Part shown: positions 53,941-62,331 of the stretch, in pieces
Layout of the letters: each line of letters starts with the position of its first letter
How positions within the stretch are numbered: position 1 is the stretch's first letter
Source: Tenacibaculum adriaticum
Lineage (GTDB): Bacteria > Bacteroidota > Bacteroidia > Flavobacteriales > Flavobacteriaceae
Reading direction: 5' to 3'
Length of the DNA stretch: 64,000 nt
Assembly: GCF_008124875.1 (NCBI RefSeq)
Contig: NZ_VNIA01000004.1
Location: 176,805 to 240,804, forward strand
Position numbers and translations under genes: made by a program
Notes under the pieces: generated by a model
Databases searched by the model: none
What the model saw: only the letters and a program-made list of their open reading frames with translations
What the model was told of the DNA's origin: nothing

Positions 53941-54840
53941 ATGAAAAATTTTAAATCCCATTTCTGGTATAGCAAAAGCCAACGAAATGGGATTTTGTTT
54001 TTATTTGTAGTCATAATTCTTGCCCAAGCTTTATATTTTTTTGTTGATTTTTCTTTTGATGAATTGCAAAATACAAATCACCCGGAATTGTTAACTTTCC
54101 AAAAAGAAATAGATAGCTTAAAAATTGTAGAGCTTGAAAATAGAAAACCCAAACTTTATCCTTTCAATCCAAATTATATAACCGATTTTAAAGGGTATCA
54201 GTTAGGAATGTCGGTAAATGAAATTGATAGATTGCATAGTTATAGAAAGCAAAATAAGTTTGTAAACTCTGTTAAAGAATTTCAGCAAGTAACAAAAGTG
54301 CATGATACATTATTAAATAAAATAGCTACATATTTTAAATTTCCAGATTGGGTTGTAAAGCGTAATCAAAAAAAGGATGTTAGTTTTAGTAATAAAGAAA
54401 ATTCATATAGTAAAAAGAAATATCCAGAGAAAGTAATTTCTACAAATGATATTAATAAAGCAACAGCAGAAGATTTGACAATTGTTAATGGTATTGGAGA
54501 AAAGCTCTCTCAAAGAATTATAAAATACCGTTCTAGATTAAAAGGTTTTTCTTATCCCGAACAATTATACGAAGTTTGGAATATAGAGCCAGAAGTTATA
54601 AAAAGAGTTTTACAAACTTTTAAAATAATTACAGAACCAATTATCGAAAAAATAAATGTTAATACGGCAACATTTAAAGAAGTATTAAAAAATCCATATA
54701 TAGATTATGAGTTGTGTAAGAAAATTTTTGATTATCGAGATGAGGTTGCTGAACTTCAAAATATTTCAGAATTAAAAAACATTGAAGGTTTTCCGGTAAA
54801 TAAATACGAGAGAATAATCTTATATTTGGAAGCAAAATAG
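53941..54840 (+). CDS. Helix-hairpin-helix protein (ComEA-like)
   Basis: A 299-residue protein with an N-terminal membrane anchor (about 20-37). Several helix-hairpin-helix units follow: one near 80-120 (NPNYITDFKGYQLGMSVNE), one near 175-205 (INKATAEDLTIVNGIGEKLSQRI) and one near 240-275 (INVNTATFKEVLKNPYIDY). ComEA proteins hold DNA in the periplasm during natural transformation. A similar role here is inference. It lies 23 bp after the AGCS gene and 23 bp before the acyl-CoA dehydrogenase gene, same direction. Confidence 0.88.
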   Translation: MKNFKSHFWYSKSQRNGILFLFVVIILAQALYFFVDFSFDELQNTNHPELLTFQKEIDSLKIVELENRKPKLYPFNPNYITDFKGYQLGMSVNEIDRLHSYRKQNKFVNSVKEFQQVTKVHDTLLNKIATYFKFPDWVVKRNQKKDVSFSNKENSYSKKKYPEKVISTNDINKATAEDLTIVNGIGEKLSQRIIKYRSRLKGFSYPEQLYEVWNIEPEVIKRVLQTFKIITEPIIEKINVNTATFKEVLKNPYIDYELCKKIFDYRDEVAELQNISELKNIEGFPVNKYERIILYLEAK

Positions 54841-54863
54841 CAAACAAACAATCAAATTAACTT

Positions 54864-56030
54864 ATGAGCAGTATGTATTTTACTGAAGAGCATGATGCTT
54901 TTCGTAAAAGTTTTAGAGAATTTTTACAAAAAGAAGTTGTTCCGCATATCGATAAATGGGAAAAATCAGGAACTATAGAACGTTTCATCTGGAAAAAATT
55001 CGGAGAAATGGGATACTTTGGGTTAAATCAACCAGAAGAATATGGAGGTTTAAATCTAGATCTTTTTTATACAACAATATTTTTAGAAGAATTACAACGT
55101 ATCAACTCTGGTGGATTTGCTGCAGCAATGTGGGCACATGCATATTTAGCGATGACCCATGTTAATAAAGAAGGAGATGATCGTATTAAAAAAGAATATC
55201 TAACACCAAGTATAGAAGGTGATAAAATAGGATGCTTATGTATTACGGAACCTTTCGGAGGAAGCGATGTGGCAGGCATGCGTACGACAGCTATTAAAAA
55301 AGGAGATGCATATGTTATTAATGGTTCTAAAACGTTTATAACGAATGGTGTTTATTCAGATTATTTAGTAGTTGCTGCTAAAACGGATCCAGAAGCAAAA
55401 CATGCAGGAATGAGTATTTTTATCATGGATAGAAATACACCAGGGATATCTTCAACCAAATTAGATAAACTAGGATGGAGAGCTTCAGATACTGGTGAAA
55501 TTGCATTCGATAATGTAGTAGTGCCTGCAGAAAATTTAATGGGAGAAGAAGGAAAAGGTTTTCCATATATCATGCAGCATTTTGCATTAGAGAGATTGGT
55601 AATGGGAATTAATGCACATGCTCGTGCCGAATTTGCTGTAGAGTATGCTATTCAATATATGAGCGAACGAGAAGCTTTCGGAAAAACGATTAATAAGTTT
55701 CAAGCATTACGTCATAAAGTTGCAGAAATGGCGAGTAGAGTAGATATGTGTAAAGAATATAATTATTCAATTACAAAACGTTTGAATGACGGGCAATATG
55801 TGGTAAAAGAAGCAAGTATGAGTAAATTACTTTCAACAAAAATGGCAGATGAAGTTATTTACGATGCGCTTCAATTATTAGGAGGCTATGGCTATATGGA
55901 AGATTACCCACTAGCAAGAATGTTACGAGATAGCCGTTTAGGACCCATTGGAGGAGGAACTTCTGAAATATTAAAAGAGATTATTGCCAAAATGGTTATT
56001 GACGGTAAAGAATATAAAGTAGCAACATAA
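54864..56030 (+). CDS. Acyl-CoA dehydrogenase family protein
   Basis: A 388-residue short-form acyl-CoA dehydrogenase with N-terminal helical domain, beta domain (CLCITEPFGGSDVAGMRTT, TFITNGVYSDYL) and C-terminal helical domain (QLLGGYGYMEDYPLARMLRD, IGGGTSEILKEI). It uses FAD and electron-transfer flavoprotein. The GTSE segment is the usual catalytic-loop region, which favours a short-chain or isovaleryl-type substrate. It stands downstream of the HhH gene, followed by a stable terminator. Confidence 0.93.
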   Translation: MSSMYFTEEHDAFRKSFREFLQKEVVPHIDKWEKSGTIERFIWKKFGEMGYFGLNQPEEYGGLNLDLFYTTIFLEELQRINSGGFAAAMWAHAYLAMTHVNKEGDDRIKKEYLTPSIEGDKIGCLCITEPFGGSDVAGMRTTAIKKGDAYVINGSKTFITNGVYSDYLVVAAKTDPEAKHAGMSIFIMDRNTPGISSTKLDKLGWRASDTGEIAFDNVVVPAENLMGEEGKGFPYIMQHFALERLVMGINAHARAEFAVEYAIQYMSEREAFGKTINKFQALRHKVAEMASRVDMCKEYNYSITKRLNDGQYVVKEASMSKLLSTKMADEVIYDALQLLGGYGYMEDYPLARMLRDSRLGPIGGGTSEILKEIIAKMVIDGKEYKVAT

Positions 56031-56100
56031 TATTTTGGTATTATATGTTTACATAGTACTGAAATCATAAATTATAGTATATCGTAGTATATATAAAATG

Positions 56101-56122
56101 AAATCCCGCTTCGGCGGGATTT
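56101..56122 (+). terminator. Terminator with TTCG tetraloop
   Basis: AAATCCCGC-TTCG-GCGGGATTT is a strong stem with the extra-stable TTCG loop, 71 bp after the acyl-CoA dehydrogenase stop. Confidence 0.88.
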
Positions 56123-56303
56123 GTATTTTATAAAAGGTTAGTTTAAAAGAAAGTATAGAAATACTGTCTTTTTGTTTAATTTAAAAAGAAGTTTAAAATT
56201 GAATTCCTTGTTGTGTTGGTAATATCAATAAATAAAAGTTAATTTATTTGTTATTTGACACTTATTACTTTTTAAAATTATAAAATCAACAACTTATTAA
56301 CAC

Positions 56304-56333
56304 GAAATCGTTTTCGTTTCTATATCGATTTCG
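56304..56333. promoter_or_regulatory. LacI-type operator-like sites upstream of amylase
   Basis: GAAATCGTTTTC (56304-56315) fits the LacI-family pattern GAAAnCGnTTTC. CGAAATCG (56303-56310) is also matched in reverse by CGATTTCG (56326-56333). They lie 49-78 bp before the ATG. A LacI/MalR-type regulator is inferred; none is encoded in the window. Confidence 0.5.
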
Positions 56334-56381
56334 CAATTCGAGATTCTCTTTATAACTTACCATCAACTAAATCAAATAATT

Positions 56382-57767
56382 ATGAAAACCCTTCAAAAAT
56401 TAATTAAGTTTATCGTACCGATAATCATCATTTTTATCGGATGTTCATCCGAAGAAAACATTCAAACTGAATTAAAATCTGATGTAAAAGAAACAGCAAG
56501 TAATCTATCTGCTCGTGCAGGATTAAAACCCATAGGCTCTGGAGTTATGATGCAAGCTTTTTATTGGGATGTTCCCGCAGGAGGAACTTGGTGGCAAACG
56601 GTAGAAAGCAAAGTACAAGATTGGAGTAATGCAGGTATTGATGCTATTTGGTTACCTCCAGTAACTAAAGCACAAAATGGAGCTTTCTCAATGGGATATG
56701 ATCCTTTTGATTATTATGATTTTGGTGAGTACAATCAAATGGGAAGTGTTGAAACACGTTTTGGTTCAAAATCAGAATTACAAAGTTTAATAGGAGAGGC
56801 ACATAATGCTCAATTAAGTGTTATTGCAGATATTGTTATCAACCATAATAGTGGAGGAGATAGTGAGGTAAATCCTATTAATGGTCAATCAAACTGGACG
56901 GATTTTAATCCGTTATCGGGTAAGTTCTTTAGAACATATAATGATTTTCATCCAAACGGAATTCATAATAATGATTCTGGAGCTTTCGGAGGTTTTCCAG
57001 ATTTATGCCATCACCAAAACTACGTGCAAGATTGGTTATGGAAAAATCCAGAAAGCGTTGCGAAATATTATAAAAATGTAATCGGTTTTGATGGTTGGCG
57101 ATTCGACTATGTAAAAGGTTTTGAGCCATGGGTAGTAAAAGATTGGAAAAATGAAGTTGGTGGATTTTCGGTAGGTGAGTATTGGGATGGTAATGCAGGA
57201 ACTCTTGATTGGTGGACTAGTCAAGCTGAAGTGAGTGCTTTTGACTTTGCATGTTATTATAGAATGCGTGATGCATTTGAAGGAAATGATTTAAATCATT
57301 TAAATGATGATATGCTATGGAAAAGAAACTCAACACGAGCAGTAACTTTCGTAACCAATCATGATACTGATGAAATTTTTAGTGGTAAAATGTTGGCCTA
57401 TGCTTATATTTTAACACACGAAGGATATCCAACAATTTTTTATCAAGATTATGAAGAATGGTTAAATAAAGAGCGTTTAAATAATTTAATCTGGATACAT
57501 AATAATCTAGCTAGCGGAACTACCAATATATTGTATACAGATAATGATGAATATGTAGCCAAAAGAAATGGACAAAACAGTGCTGGTTTAGTCGTTTATA
57601 TTAATAATTCTAACTCTTGGCAAGAACGTTGGGTAGAAACGAATTGGTCTAATACTTTAATTAAAGATTATACAGGGCATTCTAATTGGGAGCCTGTTAC
57701 ACAAAGTGGTCGTTGGGTAAAAATTCAAGTACCACCAAAAAGTTATTCAGTTTGGGCGCCAAAATAG
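56382..57767 (+). CDS. Alpha-amylase (GH13), lipoprotein
   Basis: A 461-residue secreted lipoprotein. Lipobox FIGCS with Cys about 21; then a Ser/Thr/Asp linker. The GH13 barrel has all four conserved regions: DIVINHNSGG, the nucleophile Asp in GWRFDYVKGF, the acid Glu in VGEYWDG, and the third acid Asp in FVTNHDTDE. It hydrolyses alpha-1,4-glucans at the cell surface or periplasm. A beta-rich C-terminal domain (about 385-461, VYINNSNSW) ends it. No SusC/SusD pair is nearby, so it is a lone amylase. LacI-type sites precede it. Confidence 0.94.
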   Translation: MKTLQKLIKFIVPIIIIFIGCSSEENIQTELKSDVKETASNLSARAGLKPIGSGVMMQAFYWDVPAGGTWWQTVESKVQDWSNAGIDAIWLPPVTKAQNGAFSMGYDPFDYYDFGEYNQMGSVETRFGSKSELQSLIGEAHNAQLSVIADIVINHNSGGDSEVNPINGQSNWTDFNPLSGKFFRTYNDFHPNGIHNNDSGAFGGFPDLCHHQNYVQDWLWKNPESVAKYYKNVIGFDGWRFDYVKGFEPWVVKDWKNEVGGFSVGEYWDGNAGTLDWWTSQAEVSAFDFACYYRMRDAFEGNDLNHLNDDMLWKRNSTRAVTFVTNHDTDEIFSGKMLAYAYILTHEGYPTIFYQDYEEWLNKERLNNLIWIHNNLASGTTNILYTDNDEYVAKRNGQNSAGLVVYINNSNSWQERWVETNWSNTLIKDYTGHSNWEPVTQSGRWVKIQVPPKSYSVWAPK

Positions 57768-57850
57768 TATTTGATCGTTACGATTTTATAGCTAAACATA
57801 TTAATATAGTTTAGTGTGTAATCAGTTATTTGTTTTCATTAAACACACTT

Positions 57851-57878
57851 ACCCGACGAATTAAATCGTCGGGTTTTT
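57851..57878 (+). terminator. Terminator after amylase gene
   Basis: ACCCGACGA pairs with TCGTCGGGT around ATTAAA, followed by TTTTT. It lies 84 bp past the amylase stop. The stretch 57768-58079 otherwise holds the rpsU promoter and leader. Confidence 0.9.
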
Positions 57879-57952
57879 TATGGGGTCTTTCGTGTTAAGA
57901 ATGAGTCTATGTTTAATCTTTAATCGAAGTGCTAAAATTAATTTATGAAACA

Positions 57953-57982
57953 TTGTTAAATTAAAAGAAGTTTGTATCTTTG
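57953..57982 (+). promoter_or_regulatory. rpsU promoter
   Basis: TTG at 57953-57955 and TATCTTTG at 57975-57982 are separated by exactly 19 bp, an ideal match to the Bacteroidota -33/-7 promoter. Confidence 0.85.
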
Positions 57983-58062
57983 CAATCCAAATTTAAGAAA
58001 AAATAGAATGTGATAAGTAGAACATAGTCTGCTAATTACATTAAAAATATAAGATACAGATG

Positions 58063-58072
58063 AAAGGAGGTG
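58063..58072 (+). promoter_or_regulatory. Perfect Shine-Dalgarno of rpsU
   Basis: AAAGGAGGTG is fully complementary to the 3' end of 16S rRNA, 7 bp before the ATG. Flavobacterial genes normally lack such a site, as the other starts in this window show. rpsU is the known exception: bS21 helps hide the anti-SD, so its own mRNA is translated when bS21 is scarce. Confidence 0.9.
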
Positions 58073-58079
58073 CAAAAAC

Positions 58080-58277
58080 ATGTTAATTATTCCAGTTAAA
58101 GAAGGAGAGAATATCGATAGAGCGTTAAAACGTTATAAGAGAAAATTCAACAACACTCAAGCAATGAGATTATTAAGAGATCGAAAGCAGTTTGACAAAC
58201 CTTCAGTAGTTAAAAGAGCACAAAAGCTTAAAGCCTCTTACGTTCAGAAATTAAAAACACAAGAAGAGTTAGGATAA
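58080..58277 (+). CDS. rpsU: 30S ribosomal protein bS21
   Basis: A 65-residue basic protein, MLIIPVKEGENIDRALKRYKR onward (first 20 residues match the family well), ending in the Lys-rich helix. bS21 sits at the 3' end of 16S rRNA on the 30S platform. The gene has a canonical promoter, a perfect Shine-Dalgarno and its own terminator, consistent with autoregulation. It is upstream of the Xer and hpf genes. Confidence 0.97.
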   Translation: MLIIPVKEGENIDRALKRYKRKFNNTQAMRLLRDRKQFDKPSVVKRAQKLKASYVQKLKTQEELG

Positions 58278-58303
58278 TCATTTAATGTCTTAAACAATAA
58301 TAT

Positions 58304-58330
58304 AAAGTCTGCATAATTTATGCAGACTTT
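58304..58330 (+). terminator. Terminator after rpsU
   Basis: AAAGTCTGCATAA pairs with TTATGCAGACTTT, followed by T-run. It lies 27 bp after the rpsU stop. Confidence 0.88.
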
Positions 58331-58378
58331 TTTATATTAGGATTTTGTAACTTTGAAGTTGAATTTATTATATAATAT

Positions 58379-59269
58379 ATGTTGTTAACTTCCTTTTTAG
58401 AATACCTCTCTTATGAGAAAAATTATTCTCAAAATACAGTAACTGCTTATAAAACAGATTTAATTGCATTTCGAGACTTTTGTGTTACAGAGTTTAAAGA
58501 AGAAGAATTAGCGACCATACATTATAATCAAATTAGAAGTTGGATTGTTAGTTTGGTAAATCAAGGTATTTCAAATAGAACGATTAATCGAAAAATTAGC
58601 TCTTTAAAAACCTTTTATAAGTTCTTGCAGAAAATAGGAGAAGTGGAAGTGAATCCATTAGCAAAACATAAAGCTTTAAAAGTTCAAAAGAAAAGTCAGA
58701 TTCCCTTTACAAAAAAAGAAGTAAATCAAGTTCTCGAAAGTTTAGATAATGAAAACGATTTTCTATCTATTCGCAATAAATTAATTATAGAATTATTTTA
58801 TTCAACAGGAATGAGAAGAGTTGAGCTTATTAATATCAAGGAAAAAGATGTAGATCTTCATAATAAACTAATCAAGGTGCTAGGTAAAAGGAATAAAGAA
58901 CGTTATGTTCCGTTATTACCTTCTGTTGTAAAAACATTGAGCAAATACTTACAATTAAAAAACAATCATTTTACAAAAGTAGAAGAGCTTTTGATTACAG
59001 AAAAAGGAACGAAAATTTACGAAACACTTGTTTACAGGACTATAAATTTGTATTTTAGTCAAGTCTCCACTAAGGTTAAAAAGAGTCCGCATATACTTAG
59101 ACATACTTTTGCGACTCAAATGCTTAATGAAGGTGCAGACTTAAATTCGGTTAAAGAATTACTAGGACATTCAAGTTTAGCCTCAACTCAAGTTTATACT
59201 CATAATAGCTTGGAAAAAATGAAACAAATGTTTAACAAAACTCATCCTAGGAGTAAAAAAAACGATTGA
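58379..59269 (+). CDS. xerC: Tyrosine recombinase XerC/XerD
   Basis: A 296-residue recombinase that resolves chromosome dimers. The SAM-like N-terminal domain (about 1-85) is followed by the catalytic domain with Arg in STGMRRVEL, Lys in KVLGKRNKERY, HILRHTF (His-x2-Arg), GHSSL and Tyr in TQVYTHNS. All five residues are present, unlike the integrase at 2077. C versus D is uncertain because of close similarity. It lies just before hpf, 4 bp away. Confidence 0.93.
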   Translation: MLLTSFLEYLSYEKNYSQNTVTAYKTDLIAFRDFCVTEFKEEELATIHYNQIRSWIVSLVNQGISNRTINRKISSLKTFYKFLQKIGEVEVNPLAKHKALKVQKKSQIPFTKKEVNQVLESLDNENDFLSIRNKLIIELFYSTGMRRVELINIKEKDVDLHNKLIKVLGKRNKERYVPLLPSVVKTLSKYLQLKNNHFTKVEELLITEKGTKIYETLVYRTINLYFSQVSTKVKKSPHILRHTFATQMLNEGADLNSVKELLGHSSLASTQVYTHNSLEKMKQMFNKTHPRSKKND

Positions 59270-59273
59270 TAAT

Positions 59274-59594
59274 ATGAAAGTATTCACACAATCAGTAAAC
59301 TTTAAAGCAGATGCAGATTTAATTAAATTCGCTGAAAAAAAAGTAAGCGGTTTAGAAAAATTTCACGACAAAATTGTTGATGTAGAAGTATTCTTAAAAG
59401 TTCAAAAAACGAGCGATAAAGAAAACAAAATAACAGAAATTAAAATCAACATACCAGGTAATGAATTAATTGTTAAAAAAGTAGCAAAAACATTCGAAGA
59501 AGGAGTGAGTACAGGGGTAGAATCGTTAAAACGTCAACTAGGAAAATCAAAAGAAAAATCTAAAGAGAAACGAAAGGATTCTTTAGTATCATAA
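59274..59594 (+). CDS. hpf: Ribosome hibernation-promoting factor, HPF/YfiA family
   Basis: A 106-residue short HPF. It begins MKVFTQSVNFKADADLIKFAEKK, with the beta-alpha-beta fold and KITEIKINIPGNELIV in the middle, and a Lys-rich C-terminus. It binds the 30S decoding centre in stationary phase. The long-form C-terminal dimerisation domain is absent. It shares a transcript with xer (4-bp gap). Confidence 0.93.
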   Translation: MKVFTQSVNFKADADLIKFAEKKVSGLEKFHDKIVDVEVFLKVQKTSDKENKITEIKINIPGNELIVKKVAKTFEEGVSTGVESLKRQLGKSKEKSKEKRKDSLVS

Positions 59595-59643
59595 AAACAT
59601 AAAAAATATTTGAAAAAAGTTTTAGAAATCCAAAATTACTTTT

Positions 59644-59651
59644 TACATTTG
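59644..59651 (+). promoter_or_regulatory. -7 element of the tRNA-tuf operon (TACATTTG)
   Basis: TACATTTG fits TAnnTTTG and lies 41 bp before tRNA-Thr. No clear TTG at -33. Confidence 0.6.
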
Positions 59652-59654
59652 CAG

Positions 59655-59682
59655 TCCGTTAGAAATAGCGGATTGTTTTTTT
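59655..59682 (+). terminator. Hairpin with GAAA tetraloop and T-tract
   Basis: TCCGTTA-GAAA-TAGCGGA (59655-59672; one G-T pair) is followed by TTGTTTTTTT. It lies between the -7 element and tRNA-Thr. It probably ends transcripts from xer-hpf while overlapping the tRNA operon promoter. Confidence 0.6.
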
Positions 59683-59691
59683 ATGAAAACA

Positions 59692-59765
59692 GCCGATGTA
59701 GCTCAGCTGGCTAGAGCAGCTGATTTGTAATCAGCAGGTCGTGGGTTCGAGTCCCTCCATCGGCT
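59692..59765 (+). tRNA. tRNA-Thr (anticodon TGT)
   Basis: Cloverleaf with acceptor GCCGATG/CATCGGC, D-arm AGCTCAGCTGG and anticodon loop TTTGTAA giving TGT. First of four tandem tRNAs before tuf. Confidence 0.97.
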
Positions 59766-59807
59766 CAAAAAAAGTAAAAGTTCTTTTAAATAGGATTAAA
59801 AATTATC

Positions 59808-59890
59808 GGGGAGATTCCAGAGCGGCCAAATGGGACGGACTGTAACTCCGTTGTCTTACGACTTCGCAGGTTCGAATCCTGCTCTCCCCA
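59808..59890 (+). tRNA. tRNA-Tyr (anticodon GTA)
   Basis: Class II tRNA, 83 nt, with acceptor GGGGAGA/TCTCCCC, anticodon loop CTGTAAC giving GTA and a long variable arm TGTCTTACGACTTCG region. Confidence 0.96.
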
Positions 59891-59959
59891 CTTTTTAAAA
59901 CTGAGTAATTAATATGTTAAGCTTCAATTTTTAACTGTTAAAGAAAAGTTTTAAAATCC

Positions 59960-60032
59960 GCGAGAGTAGCTCAGTTGGTAGAGCGTCAGCCTTCCAAGCT
60001 GAATGTCGCCGGTTCGAACCCGGTCTCTCGCT
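59960..60032 (+). tRNA. tRNA-Gly (anticodon TCC)
   Basis: Acceptor GCGAGAG/CTCTCGC, anticodon loop CTTCCAA giving TCC, T-arm CCGGTTCGAACCCGG. Confidence 0.97.
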
Positions 60033-60044
60033 CTAAAATTCCAA

Positions 60045-60117
60045 GCCGGTGTAGCTCAGTTGGTAGAGCGCATCCTTGGTAGGGATGAGGTCACCGGTTC
60101 AAATCCGGTCATTGGCT
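60045..60117 (+). tRNA. tRNA-Thr (anticodon GGT)
   Basis: Acceptor GCCGGTG/CATTGGC (two G-T pairs), anticodon loop TTGGTAG giving GGT. It lies 13 bp after tRNA-Gly and 70 bp before tuf. Confidence 0.97.
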
Positions 60118-60187
60118 CTTCTTTAAAGAGGGTAAGAATTTTAAAATAACACTAAATATATTTAACTAAGAATTAAAATTAATAATC

Positions 60188-61375
60188 ATGGCAAAAGGAA
60201 CTTATGATCGTTCGAAACCACACTTAAATGTAGGTACTATTGGTCACGTAGATCACGGTAAAACTACTTTAACTGCTGCTATTACTAAAGTTTTAGCTGA
60301 TGCAGGTTTTTCTGAAGCAAGAGCTTTCGATCAAATCGATAACGCACCAGAAGAAAAAGAAAGAGGTATTACAATTAACTCTTCTCACGTAGAGTACGCA
60401 ACAGCTAACCGTCACTATGCACACGTTGACTGTCCTGGTCACGCCGATTATGTAAAGAACATGGTAACTGGAGCTGCGCAAATGGATGGCGCTATCTTAG
60501 TAGTTGCTGCTACAGATGGTCCAATGCCGCAAACTCGTGAGCATATCTTATTAGGTCGTCAAGTTGGTATTCCACGTATCGTTGTTTTCTTAAACAAAGT
60601 TGATATGGTTGATGATGAAGAGTTGTTAGAGTTAGTTGAAATGGAAGTTAGAGATTTATTATCTTTCTATGAGTATGATGGAGATAATGGACCTGTAATT
60701 GCTGGTTCTGCTTTAGGAGCTTTAAATGGTGAAGAAAAATGGGTTAATACAGTTTTAGAATTAATGGAAGCTGTTGATAATTGGATTGAAGAGCCGCCAA
60801 GAGATACAGATAAGCCTTTCTTAATGCCTATAGAAGATGTGTTTTCTATTACTGGTCGTGGTACTGTAGCAACAGGACGTATCGAAACTGGTATTATCAA
60901 TTCTGGAGATCCTGTAGAAATTATCGGTATGGGTACAGAGAAGTTAACTTCAACTGTAACTGGTATTGAAATGTTCCGTCAAATCTTAAACAGAGGAGAA
61001 GCTGGAGATAACGCAGGTATCTTATTAAGAGGTATTGCTAAAGAAGATATTAAAAGAGGAATGGTAATCTGTAAGCCAGGTTCTGTTAAGCCACACGCTA
61101 AATTTAAAGCTGAGGTTTATATCCTTAAAAAAGAAGAAGGTGGACGTCACACTCCATTCCATAATAACTACCGTCCACAGTTTTATGTTCGTACAACGGA
61201 TGTAACTGGTAATATTGCTTTACCTGATGGAGTTGAAATGGTTATGCCTGGAGATAACTTAACTATTCACGTTGATTTAATTCAACCAATTGCCTTGAAC
61301 TTAGGTTTACAGTTCGCTATCCGTGAAGGAGGTAGAACAGTAGGTGCTGGTCAGGTAACTGAAATTTTAGACTAA
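60188..61375 (+). CDS. tuf: Elongation factor Tu
   Basis: A 395-residue GTPase that brings aminoacyl-tRNA to the ribosome. G1 [10 protein letters not shown]2 [14 protein letters not shown]3 DCPGHADY and G4 NKVD are present, with the three-domain length of the family. It follows four tRNA genes (Thr-Tyr-Gly-Thr), the same order as the thrU-tyrU-glyT-thrT-tufB operon of E. coli. Codon use is noticeably more regulated (GGT, CGT) than nearby genes. Confidence 0.99.
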   Translation: MAKGTYDRSKPHLNVGTIGHVDHGKTTLTAAITKVLADAGFSEARAFDQIDNAPEEKERGITINSSHVEYATANRHYAHVDCPGHADYVKNMVTGAAQMDGAILVVAATDGPMPQTREHILLGRQVGIPRIVVFLNKVDMVDDEELLELVEMEVRDLLSFYEYDGDNGPVIAGSALGALNGEEKWVNTVLELMEAVDNWIEEPPRDTDKPFLMPIEDVFSITGRGTVATGRIETGIINSGDPVEIIGMGTEKLTSTVTGIEMFRQILNRGEAGDNAGILLRGIAKEDIKRGMVICKPGSVKPHAKFKAEVYILKKEEGGRHTPFHNNYRPQFYVRTTDVTGNIALPDGVEMVMPGDNLTIHVDLIQPIALNLGLQFAIREGGRTVGAGQVTEILD

Positions 61376-61398
61376 TTAGAAATTAGCAAAATAAATTT

Positions 61399-61427
61399 AA
61401 AAGGTGTCCCGTTTACGGGATGCCTTT
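61399..61427 (+). terminator. Hairpin between tuf and tRNA-Trp
   Basis: AAAGG-TG-TCCCG-TTTA-CGGGA-TG-CCTTT forms a bulged stem 23 bp after tuf. There is no long T-tract, so it may be a processing or attenuation signal rather than a full terminator. Confidence 0.6.
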
Positions 61428-61435
61428 ATAAATAA

Positions 61436-61508
61436 ACGGGTTTAGCTCAGTTGGTAGAGCACTGGTCTCCAAAACCAGGTGTCGGGGGTTCGAGTCCCTC
61501 AATCCGTG
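61436..61508 (+). tRNA. tRNA-Trp (anticodon CCA)
   Basis: Acceptor ACGGGTT/AATCCGT (one G-T), anticodon loop CTCCAAA giving CCA, discriminator G. It lies 14 bp before secE, the conserved trp tRNA-secE-nusG arrangement. Confidence 0.97.
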
Positions 61509-61522
61509 CAAATTAAAAGACA

Positions 61523-61714
61523 ATGAATAACTTTATAGATTACATCAAAGGTTCTTTAGAAGAATTAAGTACAAATATGACTTGGGTTTCTCGTGAAGAA
61601 GCTCAAAAGTCAACTGTTGTTGTAGCTGCGTTTACAATAATATTTGCATTAGCAGTAGCTGCTATTGATAAAGTTTTTCAAACAGGTTTAGATAATTTCT
61701 TTAAAATGTTTTAA
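61523..61714 (+). CDS. secE: Preprotein translocase subunit SecE
   Basis: A 63-residue protein with one C-terminal membrane helix (about 33-52, VVVAAFTIIFALAVAAI) preceded by the conserved amphipathic segment ELSTNMTWVSREEAQKSTV. It braces SecY in the translocon. Its stop overlaps the nusG ATG by TAATG, so the two are coupled. Confidence 0.94.
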   Translation: MNNFIDYIKGSLEELSTNMTWVSREEAQKSTVVVAAFTIIFALAVAAIDKVFQTGLDNFFKMF

Positions 61715-62265
61715 TGATGGCTGATTCGGTGATGAAATGGTATGTTGTGAGAGCAATCGGTGGTCAAGAAAATAAAGTTAAGAATTATATTGAAACTGAA
61801 ATTTCTCGTTTAGGATTATCTGATTATGTAAGTCAAGTAATAGTGCCTACAGAAAAGGTTATTCAAATAAGAAATGGAAAAAAAATAAACAGAGAAAGAG
61901 TTTACTTTCCAGGGTATATAATGGTTGAAGCTAACTTAGCAGGAGAAGTTCCTCACGTAATTAAATCAGTAACTGGTGTTATTGGTTTTTTAGGTGAAAC
62001 AAAAGGAGGTGAACCTGTACCAATGCGAAAATCAGAAGTAAACAGAATGTTAGGAAAAGTAGATGAGCTTTCTGTAAAAGATGAGAATTTAGCAATCCCT
62101 TATTCAGTTGGTGAAACTGTAAAAGTAGTTGATGGACCATTTAATGGTTTTGATGGTACAATAGAGAAAGTTAATGAAGAAAAGCGTAAGCTTGAAGTAA
62201 TGGTTAAGATTTTTGGTAGAAAAACACCATTAGAATTAAGTTACATGCAAGTAGAGAAAATATAA
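61714..62265 (+). CDS. nusG: Transcription termination/antitermination factor NusG
   Basis: A 183-residue protein. The NGN domain (about 8-110: MKWYVVRAIGGQENKVKNY, YFPGYIMVEA) is followed by a KOW domain (about 128-180: GETVKVVDGPFNGFDGTIEKV). It links RNA polymerase to Rho or the ribosome. The start at 61714 is coupled to secE; an ATG three bases later is equally possible. Confidence 0.97.
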   Translation: MMADSVMKWYVVRAIGGQENKVKNYIETEISRLGLSDYVSQVIVPTEKVIQIRNGKKINRERVYFPGYIMVEANLAGEVPHVIKSVTGVIGFLGETKGGEPVPMRKSEVNRMLGKVDELSVKDENLAIPYSVGETVKVVDGPFNGFDGTIEKVNEEKRKLEVMVKIFGRKTPLELSYMQVEKI

Positions 62266-62331
62266 TTGTTACACCTATATTAGATGTGTTTTTAGCTTCC
62301 AACTTAAAACATATCGACTAAATTTTAAACA

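Larger units (their letters stand above)
56031..56381. other. 351-bp intergenic region before the amylase gene
   Basis: No ORF of interest. It contains the TTCG terminator at 56101-56122 and the operator-like sites at 56304-56333. The remainder is AT-rich. Confidence 0.7.

Noticed and set aside
58379..59269. Integron integrase for the attC-like sites
   Set aside because: The protein lacks the extra helix region of integron integrases and sits in the conserved rpsU-xer-hpf order; it is a chromosomal Xer.
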